Position numbers and translations under genes: made by a program. Below are positions 1-6,097 of a DNA stretch of 9,058 bases, piece by piece. Below the pieces are notes generated by a model. The model saw nothing but the letters and a program-made list of their open reading frames with translations, ran no database searches and was not told where the DNA came from. The DNA is from a bacterium (lineage in GTDB: Bacteria > Zhuqueibacterota > Zhuqueibacteria > Residuimicrobiales > Residuimicrobiaceae). Numbering within the stretch: position 1 is the first letter of the stretch; every line of letters begins with the position of its first letter. The stretch lies in assembly GCA_012523655.1 (NCBI GenBank), contig JAAYTV010000316.1, positions 1 through 9,058 on the forward strand, in the 5' to 3' direction.

Positions 1-1
1 C

Positions 2-3000
2 CTTGTTCGCGCACTCGCTGCATCCGGATCGATCGTCTGGCACTATCAGCCCGGCGCCGGCGAAGTGGACACCTCGCCGGGAGTGTGCGATCTCAATGGA
101 GACGGCAGCCTGGATATCATAGTCTGCTCCACCGCAGGCCGCATCACTGCCGTCGATGCCCAGGGCAAACAGCAATGGTATTATGACGCGCGGCAGACGA
201 TCAGCAATCCGCCGGCCCTTTGGATGGCCCGCCGCCAGCCGCGCGTGACCGTCGTGACCAATCCCGGCAAGGTGATTTGCCTGGACGGCAGATCCGGCAG
301 CCGATTGTGGGATTACAGCATGCCCGCGGAAGTGGACTGGGGCAGCACAGCGCCTGTGGCAGCCGATATGAACGGCGATGGCGTCGTTGAACTGGTAGTG
401 GCTGACCGCACCGGCAACCTCATTTGCTTGTCCGATGACGGCAGCCTGCAATGGTCAGCCCGCTGTGACGGCGGCCTCAACAGCGCACCGGCGCTCGCAG
501 ACATCAACGCCGATGGAGAGATGGAAATTCTGCTCGGCTCCGCCAAATCGCCGCTGATCTGCTTTTCCCACACAGGGCAGGAGCTGTGGAGAGCGCCGCA
601 ATCCGCCGGCAGCGGATCCAGTCCGGTTGTCACCGATCTGGAAAGCGACGGCGCGCCGGAGATCGTGGTCGGCATCGAAGACGGCCTTGCCGTCTACAGC
701 CGCACCGGCAAACGACTTTGGCATCATCGCATGAAAAAACCGGTGCACGACGCCATCGCGGTGGCGGATATCGACGACGATGACCGCAAAGAGATCGTCG
801 TCGCGGACCTGTTCGGCCATGTGGCCTGTCTGGAAGACAACGGCGCGGTTAAATGGACCGCAAACGCTGAACAACGCGTGCGCCGCTCCCCGGCCATCGC
901 TGATATCGACGGCGATTCGGTGGTCGAGATCCTCATCGGCGGTTACAGCGCTGCACTGCATATTTTCGACCCGGACGGGAATCTGAAAGAACGTTTTCCG
1001 CTGCACGCCTCCATGAACGCCATGCCCACTGTCGTCGATTTCAAGGGCAATGAACAAAAGACCGTTCTTTGCGCCGCAGGCAGCCGAATGTCCGCGATCT
1101 CTTGGATGGCCGGCCCGCCGCAGCGCTCCAGCCCGGCTCTATGGACTTTTTACCGCGTTGATTCCGGCAGGACCGGCTCTGATTTTATCGCAGCGCCGTC
1201 AAGACAGCCCAGGATCACAGCGATCGATTACGGACCTATGTACATCGGCGCCAACCACTTAAAAGTCACAGTAAAAAATCCCGCCTCCGAGCCCTTGCAA
1301 CTGGCGCTGGCCCTGGAGGGAAACAACGCCGGCGCGCAGGAGAGCACCATCCGTTCCGCCGATTCAGTCTTCACCGCAATCCTGCCCTATTCGCTCAATG
1401 GACAATCTGCAGTCAACCTCACCTTTAAATGCCGGTTGTCCTCTGGAAAAAAAAGGCTGGCGTCGCGGGAGAAATCGTTTTACGTCATTCCCTTCGCCAA
1501 AGACCTGGCGGATCTGTCCACCACGCTGGCGGATATCGAAGCGGCGATCCCCACTCTGCCGGATCAGGCCTTCGTGCAGGAGCAACTACTGGTGCTGAAC
1601 CACCGTTTCACCCGGATTGCAGAGAAAAGCCGCACAGCCGGCACCCTGCCCGTCATTCAGCGCAGCGCGCTGCAGGAGGATGTCGCTGCGCTGAGGACCG
1701 ATGCCAACCGCTGGCTGGCCACTGCCCGGGCTGCAGCCAAAGCCGGAACCGCCCTGGCGATCTATGGCGCCAATCCCTGGGCGCCTTTTGGCGGCATGGA
1801 GGAAATCGTCGAGGGACGCACCTGGCCGGCTGCGCGCAAGCTGGAATGCTTTGGCAACGAGATCGAATCCGCTGCTTTCAACATCGCCAATTTCAGCGGT
1901 CAATCCATGACCGTACTGATCAGCATGGATCCGCTCCGCTCCGCCGCTGATTCAAACCAAGTCCTGGCGCCGGCCGGTGTGTTCAGCTTTCATGAAGTGT
2001 TGAACGTTCCCACTGAAACGCTGGATTACTCTGCTGATGCGCTGCCGGTCATCGGCCAGGCGCGCACCCTGGTCATTCCGGCCTGGGAGATGCGCCAACT
2101 CTGGATAAACGTTCATTCAGATTCTCTGCCGGCCGGCGATTGGCGCTGCACTCTTCGCGTTCACACCTTGCAGATTGAATCGCAGGCGACCTCAGCCTCC
2201 CTGACCATCAAAAGATGGCCGTTCTCGCCGGCACAGCCGCAACCGCTCAGGCTGTGCCACTGGGGGTATGTGCATACATCGCTGCTGAAAGATCAACCGC
2301 AGGCCGCGCTGGAGGATCAGATCAGCCATGGCACCAATGTCTTTGTCGCCACCGGCGACCAGGCGCCCCAGGCCCGCTATGACGAAGAGGGCAACCTCGT
2401 CGGCGCCATAAATTTTTCCACCCACGACGAGTATATGAGCCGCCACGCCCAACACGGCATCATTCTTTTCTTCAATTATCAAACCGCGCTGAAAGGTCCT
2501 GCTCCCCATTTTTCACCGGCATGGGCCAAAGCCTATAAAGCCTGGCTCCGGGTTTGGGTCCAGCATCTGCAAGAGTTGGGTGTGGGATACGAAAACTATG
2601 CCCTGTATCCCATCGATGAACCCGGCCTCAACGAAGGCCTGGTGGAGGCGTTTATCCAGTACGCCAAACCGGTTCGCGAAGTAAATCCCAGCGTGCAAAT
2701 TTACACCGATCCCGTGGAAAGAGCCACGCTGCAGGAACTGCAGAAAATGGCGCCCTATGTGGATATCTGGTGCCCGAACCGCAACGGCTATCTGTTGCAC
2801 CAGGGCGCGGAAAAATTGGCCTTTCTGAAATCTACCGGTAGTACGGTGTGGACCTATGAATGCGAGGGCAATGCCAAACATCAATCGCCTCTGGGCTACT
2901 ATCGCGCCCAATCCTGGCTGACCTGGTTCCGGGGCTTGACCGGCATCGGATTCTGGTCCTATTGCACGCACAACAAGAATCCCTGGTTCATGCCCGACGG

Positions 3001-3361
3001 AGGCCACGATTATCTTTTGATCTATTCAGGCAGAGGCGTGGTCTCCAGCAAACGGTGGGAGGCCATCCGCGACGGCATCGAAGAGTATGGCTTGCTCGTG
3101 CAGTTGCAGAAAGCGGTGGATGCGGCTGCCGCCAAGCCGGAGGCGGCGAAAGCGGTCGCGGCAGCGCGCAACATTCTCACCGAGCAGGCTTCGGTCCTCG
3201 CTCGCTATTGCGGACTGGACAAGGCCGGCACACTGCCGGGCATGGACGGCATGGCTGCTTTACGCACGCTCGAAGACCGTCGCCATCAAAAAATAACACA
3301 GGTGCGCAACAGCATGGCAAACGCATTCGACCAATTGTCCGAATACTCGACAAGCAAATAG
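2..3361 (+). CDS. 5'-truncated FG-GAP/VCBS beta-propeller protein with C-terminal GH123-like (DUF4091) glycoside hydrolase domain
   Basis: The reading frame is open from base 2 to the TAG at 3359-3361, giving 1119 visible residues. A GTG at 65 is not a credible start because the repeat pattern continues upstream of it (a Gly-x-x-x-Trp blade motif ends at base 40), so the start and any signal peptide lie outside the window. Numbering from base 2, residues 1-370 are a repeat propeller. A Trp-x-Phe-Tyr-Arg-x-Asp...Arg-Thr-Gly motif near 381-393 resembles the one that often closes such propellers. Residues 403-498 look like a beta-sandwich, 500-582 helical, 604-741 a second beta domain, and 748-1033 a TIM-barrel-like domain. 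The barrel has YPIDEP with Asp872-Glu873, matching the adjacent Asp/Glu pair that GH123 N-acetyl-beta-galactosaminidases use in substrate-assisted catalysis. It also has a Trp-rich WLTWFRGLTGIGFWSY segment and the closing S-x-R-W-E-x-I-R-D-G-I-E-E-Y typical of DUF4091. The last 80 residues are helical and Ala-rich. Export is inferred. GH123-like membership is fairly sure; the substrate is not. Confidence 0.82.
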   Translation, partial: LVRALAASGSIVWHYQPGAGEVDTSPGVCDLNGDGSLDIIVCSTAGRITAVDAQGKQQWYYDARQTISNPPALWMARRQPRVTVVTNPGKVICLDGRSGSRLWDYSMPAEVDWGSTAPVAADMNGDGVVELVVADRTGNLICLSDDGSLQWSARCDGGLNSAPALADINADGEMEILLGSAKSPLICFSHTGQELWRAPQSAGSGSSPVVTDLESDGAPEIVVGIEDGLAVYSRTGKRLWHHRMKKPVHDAIAVADIDDDDRKEIVVADLFGHVACLEDNGAVKWTANAEQRVRRSPAIADIDGDSVVEILIGGYSAALHIFDPDGNLKERFPLHASMNAMPTVVDFKGNEQKTVLCAAGSRMSAISWMAGPPQRSSPALWTFYRVDSGRTGSDFIAAPSRQPRITAIDYGPMYIGANHLKVTVKNPASEPLQLALALEGNNAGAQESTIRSADSVFTAILPYSLNGQSAVNLTFKCRLSSGKKRLASREKSFYVIPFAKDLADLSTTLADIEAAIPTLPDQAFVQEQLLVLNHRFTRIAEKSRTAGTLPVIQRSALQEDVAALRTDANRWLATARAAAKAGTALAIYGANPWAPFGGMEEIVEGRTWPAARKLECFGNEIESAAFNIANFSGQSMTVLISMDPLRSAADSNQVLAPAGVFSFHEVLNVPTETLDYSADALPVIGQARTLVIPAWEMRQLWINVHSDSLPAGDWRCTLRVHTLQIESQATSASLTIKRWPFSPAQPQPLRLCHWGYVHTSLLKDQPQAALEDQISHGTNVFVATGDQAPQARYDEEGNLVGAINFSTHDEYMSRHAQHGIILFFNYQTALKGPAPHFSPAWAKAYKAWLRVWVQHLQELGVGYENYALYPIDEPGLNEGLVEAFIQYAKPVREVNPSVQIYTDPVERATLQELQKMAPYVDIWCPNRNGYLLHQGAEKLAFLKSTGSTVWTYECEGNAKHQSPLGYYRAQSWLTWFRGLTGIGFWSYCTHNKNPWFMPDGGHDYLLIYSGRGVVSSKRWEAIRDGIEEYGLLVQLQKAVDAAAAKPEAAKAVAAARNILTEQASVLARYCGLDKAGTLPGMDGMAALRTLEDRRHQKITQVRNSMANAFDQLSEYSTSK
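38..1105 (+). repeat. Eight beta-propeller blade repeats of about 45 residues inside the first CDS
   Basis: Calcium-loop motifs of the form D-x-[ND]-x-D-G-x-x-[DE]-[IL] begin at bases 89, 365, 500, 635, 767 and 902, so spacings are 135, 135, 132 and 135 bases after the first gap. The first gap is 276 bases, two periods, and a degenerate blade sits near 227. A further degenerate unit begins with Asp at base 1037, again 135 bases on. Most blades also carry a Gly-x-x-x-Trp motif, as in PQQ-type propellers; the first one seen ends at base 40 and belongs to a blade that begins outside the window. Loop residues at positions 1, 3, 5 and 9 are acidic or Asn in six units and lost in two. This is protein-level repetition, not a DNA tandem array. 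Confidence 0.85.
2606..2623 (+). other. Predicted catalytic Asp-Glu pair of the GH123-like domain
   Basis: The codons read Tyr-Pro-Ile-Asp-Glu-Pro, with Asp at 2615-2617 and Glu at 2618-2620. In characterised GH123 enzymes a neighbouring Asp and Glu act together: the Glu is the acid/base and the Asp orients the substrate N-acetyl group. Placement at the end of a predicted barrel strand, about 120 residues after the start of the barrel, fits that role. The assignment is by motif only. Confidence 0.65.
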
Positions 3362-3372
3362 TGGAATCGACC

Positions 3373-3402
3373 GGCAGGGGCCGTGTGATACCCGCCCCTG
3401 CC
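3373..3402 (+). other. Perfect 9-bp inverted repeat after the first stop codon (hairpin, weak terminator or processing signal)
   Basis: The arms ggcaggggc (3373-3381) and gcccctgcc (3394-3402) are exact reverse complements around a 12-base loop. The stem has eight G-C pairs and one A-T pair, and it begins 11 bases after the TAG of the first CDS. Only a short, interrupted T-rich stretch follows (around 3408-3413), so it is a poor match to a standard intrinsic terminator. It could instead protect the 3' end of the upstream message, or lower expression of the two downstream genes. It would also form on the opposite strand. Confidence 0.5.
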
Positions 3403-3441
3403 CGCTCATCTTTGCGATATCCCTGCACTCTTTCACCCGGT

Positions 3442-3448
3442 AAAAAGG
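3442..3448 (+). promoter_or_regulatory. Ribosome binding site for the lipoprotein gene
   Basis: The purine run aaaaagg ends 8 bases before the GTG at 3457. It supports that GTG as the start: an in-frame TGA sits at 3451-3453, only two codons upstream, so no earlier start is possible, and the GTG gives a complete lipoprotein signal sequence. Confidence 0.6.
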
Positions 3449-3456
3449 TTTGATCA

Positions 3457-3507
3457 GTGAAACAACTGACTTGGCTCATCTTTGGGTTCTGCTTTCTATT
3501 GTCATGC
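3457..3507 (+). other. Lipoprotein signal peptide and lipobox
   Basis: Residues 1-17 have one Lys near the N-terminus, a hydrophobic core (Leu-Ile-Phe-Gly-Phe-Cys-Phe-Leu-Leu) and the lipobox Leu-Leu-Ser-Cys, with the modified Cys at codon 3505-3507. This predicts cleavage by signal peptidase II before Cys17 and lipid anchoring of the mature protein. Confidence 0.85.
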
Positions 3508-6078
3508 GGAAAGCAGACCTTTCCCCCTGCCTCGGCGTATCATGTGCAAGTGCTGCAGGAAAGCCTGCAACCCGTGCGGCCGGGAGAGCCGGAAAAAAGG
3601 CCTTTCTGGAACAGCCGGGCGGTCAAGTTTATCCACGCCCCGGCCTTTGATTTCAAACCGGTCCAGCAGGCAGTAGGGTATCGTTTTACCGCCACCTCTG
3701 TCGTCGACGGTGCAGATTATATTTTCGCTGCGCAGCAACCCTGGGCCGCTCTTACGGAAGTATGGCAACGCCTGCCCATTGGGTACGTTCAATTAAAGGT
3801 GGAAGCCCTGGACCCGCAGGGCCAAGTGATGCAACTATGCGGCGCTAAAGAGTTTTACAAGGACACTGCATTTGCCGGACCCTATCAGTCCGCCGCACTG
3901 GATTATCGGGCGAGCGCCCTATCGGCCTGGTCTCATCTGTTCAAGCAAAAACATGTGCAGACATGGGCGCAGACGGGCGCACCGGATCCCGCCTATCCCC
4001 TTTACTGTTATCCAGCAAAAGTGATCGGCGCGGTCGTCTCCAGTATGGCGCGCTATGCGCGTCTGGCGCCGGCCGATTCAACGCAGGCCATCGCCATCGC
4101 CAGAAACGCCGCGGATTATCTGATCCGCATCAGCCAGCCGGCCGACAGTCCGCTCGCCTATTTTCCTCCCACTTACCACGGAGAGCAGCTGACCGCCGGC
4201 GCCTATGCGGGCCAGATCATGATTCCGTACGCCGCAGAAGCCGCCATGTACTATCTTGATCTCTTTGATGCGATTAACGACACCCGCTATCTGCAGGCAG
4301 CCCTGCGCATCGCCGGCACACTGAAGAAAATACAGCTTGGCTCAGGAACCTGGCATCTCAAAGTGCATGCGGAAAGCGGACAACCGGTTCAGCAAAACCT
4401 GAGCATCCCGATAACGATTATCGAGTTTTTTGACAGGCTGCACAGGCAATACCATATCGAAACCTATCAGGCCGCCGGCGATCACGCCTTGAAATGGATA
4501 TTGGCCCATCCGGCCGTCACCTTCAATTGGGAAGGCCAATTCGAAGATGTAGAGCCCTCTCTGCCGTACGAAAATCTGACCAAGCATCAGGCCTGTTCTC
4601 TGGCCCTGTATCTGCTGGACCATGGCGAAAAATTTCCAGAGTCTAAGCCGCTCATCGCCGATCTTCTGCACTTTTCCGAAGATCTGTTCGTGATCTGGCA
4701 AAAACCCTTTGCCACCGCCTTATCCTTGACCAGAGGGCCTGCGGATGACTGGTTCACGCCCTGTGTGCTGGAGCAGTACCGGTGTTATCTGCCGGTTGAT
4801 GCCAGTAGCGCTAAAATGATAGAGAGCTTTTCCAGATATTACGAGAAAACCGGGGACGAACTGTATCTGGCCAAGGCGGTTGCCCTGGCCAACAACATGA
4901 CGCAGATACAGCAGCGCTACGGCGGCAGATACAGAACCTGGTGGCAAAAAACCGACGGCGGCTGGCAGCAGGACTGGATCAATTGCACCCATTACGACGC
5001 CGTGGTGATGCATGCCTTTGGTACGCTGTGCGCCGAGTTAAATCAATCGCTGAAGGAGCTAGATAAAAAACCGCTGGCTCTGCTGCTCTCCTCCCCTCCG
5101 CAACCGGCGATCATCCACGAACTTGTCAGAAGGTATCAGCAATGCGAGGAGTCGGCCTTGCGTTGCGAGTTGCTCAACGCCATTGCCCTGCTATCCAGCG
5201 ATGCCGCAAGGCCTCTGGTCCTCAAAGCGGTTCAATCCAAGGATGCAGACCTGCGGGCTGCTGCCACAGCCTTATTGGGCGGTTTCGATGATGCGAAAGC
5301 CAAAGACTTTCTGCAGAACACGCTCGTTCACGGACCGCAAGCCATGCGCTCAGCCGCCGTGCACGCCTGTCTGCAGCTCGCTGAAAAAACAGCCGCGGCC
5401 AACCCGCCTGCGGCTGATCATTGGCGCCGTCTGGCGCTGCAGCATGCGACTGATCCTACAATGATCAGAGAAGCTTTGCTGGACATGGGAGATAAAACAG
5501 ACAATCCTCTGGTTGCACTAAAAAAGGATGAAATGAAATCTCGTTTCCAAACCATGGCGCAAAAATTCGGCTTTGTCGTTCACTGGCATCTGGCCGGGCC
5601 GTTTCCGCTTGATGAAAATAATCTGCACAGCGATCACATCTCTGTTAAAAGCATCGACCTGTCCCAACCGTTGAGAGTGGGGACCAAAACCATGTCCTGG
5701 TCCGTTGTATCAGCCGATAATATTCAGGGCATTCTGCACTTGAGCGATTGGTTTGGATCCGTGCCGGGGGTGGTCTATATCTGCGCCGAAATGATCCTTC
5801 CCAGCCCGCAGGCGGCTCAGTTCAAGCTGGGAAGCAACGACGGCGTCACGATGTGGTTGAACGGCGTTAAAATTCATCATCATTCGAAAGGTCGGGTTCT
5901 CACCATCGATGAGGACCGAATCAACGTCACCCTGCGCCAGGGAAGAAACCGGCTGATGTTGCGGATCATGAATCTGGGCGGCGCCTGGCAGGCCTGTCTG
6001 CGCATCTGCGATGAACAGGGACTGCCGATGGATGGCAGCCGCTGGCCAGAGCTCTCCAACCCCTCACTAAAAAATTAA
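3457..6078 (+). CDS. Surface lipoprotein: alpha-toroid-like domain, HEAT repeats and PA14/galactose-binding-like C-terminus
   Basis: The 873-residue product starts at GTG, fixed by an in-frame TGA two codons upstream and by the ribosome binding site. Residues 1-17 form a lipoprotein signal with lipobox Leu14-Leu15-Ser16-Cys17; the next residue is Gly, not Asp, so outer-membrane anchoring is plausible. Residues 28-130 are a beta-rich, FnIII-like module beginning around Phe-Trp-Asn-Ser-Arg. Residues 140-535 are mostly paired helices with aromatic loops (YFPPTY at 235-240, Asp439-Asp-Trp-Phe, WWQK at 505, NCTHYDA at 509-515). That pattern resembles (alpha/alpha)6 toroids of glycoside hydrolases, polysaccharide lyases or epimerases, but I cannot name a family or a catalytic residue. 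Residues 545-690 are HEAT-like. From 705, the HWHLAGPF motif leads into a beta domain with GSNDGVTMWLNG and a later GRNRLMLRI, as in PA14 or galactose-binding-like modules. Between two CAZyme-like genes, a role in glycan processing or binding is the best inference. The exact function is unknown. Confidence 0.75.
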   Translation: MKQLTWLIFGFCFLLSCGKQTFPPASAYHVQVLQESLQPVRPGEPEKRPFWNSRAVKFIHAPAFDFKPVQQAVGYRFTATSVVDGADYIFAAQQPWAALTEVWQRLPIGYVQLKVEALDPQGQVMQLCGAKEFYKDTAFAGPYQSAALDYRASALSAWSHLFKQKHVQTWAQTGAPDPAYPLYCYPAKVIGAVVSSMARYARLAPADSTQAIAIARNAADYLIRISQPADSPLAYFPPTYHGEQLTAGAYAGQIMIPYAAEAAMYYLDLFDAINDTRYLQAALRIAGTLKKIQLGSGTWHLKVHAESGQPVQQNLSIPITIIEFFDRLHRQYHIETYQAAGDHALKWILAHPAVTFNWEGQFEDVEPSLPYENLTKHQACSLALYLLDHGEKFPESKPLIADLLHFSEDLFVIWQKPFATALSLTRGPADDWFTPCVLEQYRCYLPVDASSAKMIESFSRYYEKTGDELYLAKAVALANNMTQIQQRYGGRYRTWWQKTDGGWQQDWINCTHYDAVVMHAFGTLCAELNQSLKELDKKPLALLLSSPPQPAIIHELVRRYQQCEESALRCELLNAIALLSSDAARPLVLKAVQSKDADLRAAATALLGGFDDAKAKDFLQNTLVHGPQAMRSAAVHACLQLAEKTAAANPPAADHWRRLALQHATDPTMIREALLDMGDKTDNPLVALKKDEMKSRFQTMAQKFGFVVHWHLAGPFPLDENNLHSDHISVKSIDLSQPLRVGTKTMSWSVVSADNIQGILHLSDWFGSVPGVVYICAEMILPSPQAAQFKLGSNDGVTMWLNGVKIHHHSKGRVLTIDEDRINVTLRQGRNRLMLRIMNLGGAWQACLRICDEQGLPMDGSRWPELSNPSLKN
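5158..5500 (+). repeat. HEAT-like repeats with a 31-residue period in the lipoprotein
   Basis: A Leu/Met-Arg pair that opens the second helix of each unit falls at residues 568, 599 and 630 (bases 5158, 5251 and 5344), exactly 31 residues apart. Each is followed by a small-residue helix (ELLNAIALL, AAATALLGG, SAAVHACLQL) and preceded by an acidic or polar turn. A fourth unit near Ile670-Arg671 is displaced by an insertion of about 9 residues rich in Pro and Ala. Period and pattern match HEAT/PBS-lyase-type repeats, usually protein-binding scaffolds. Confidence 0.7.
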
Positions 6079-6083
6079 CAAAG

Positions 6084-6089
6084 AAAGGA
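6084..6089 (+). promoter_or_regulatory. Ribosome binding site for the beta-helix gene
   Basis: The sequence aaagga lies in the 19-base gap after the lipoprotein stop codon and 8 bases before the ATG at 6098. The short spacing and good match suggest that the gene is co-transcribed and translated efficiently from this ATG, which also begins a clear signal peptide. Confidence 0.7.
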
Positions 6090-6097
6090 ATTCTCGC

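Noticed and set aside
65..67. GTG as the start codon of the first gene
   Set aside because: The frame is open to the window edge and a blade motif (Gly-x-x-x-Trp ending at base 40) lies upstream; no signal peptide follows the GTG, and the product would begin mid-blade.
455..1057. Antisense open frame (200 codons) opposite the propeller repeats
   Set aside because: It tracks the Asp/Gly codon pattern of the calcium loops on the sense strand and shows repeat-shadow residues, not an independent protein fold.
3373..3402. Calling the hairpin a standard rho-independent terminator
   Set aside because: The stem is strong but the following bases contain only a broken, short T stretch, so I list it as a hairpin of uncertain role.
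2860..3453. Sense-strand overlapping frame running across the end of the first gene into the gap
   Set aside because: Arg/His/Gln-rich shadow translation of the GH123-like domain in another frame, no family resemblance, and no ribosome binding site worth noting.
3403..3456. A promoter for the second and third genes in the 95-base gap
   Set aside because: I could not find a convincing -35/-10 pair with proper spacing; a TTGCGA-like hexamer near 3411 has no matching -10. A lineage-specific promoter cannot be excluded.
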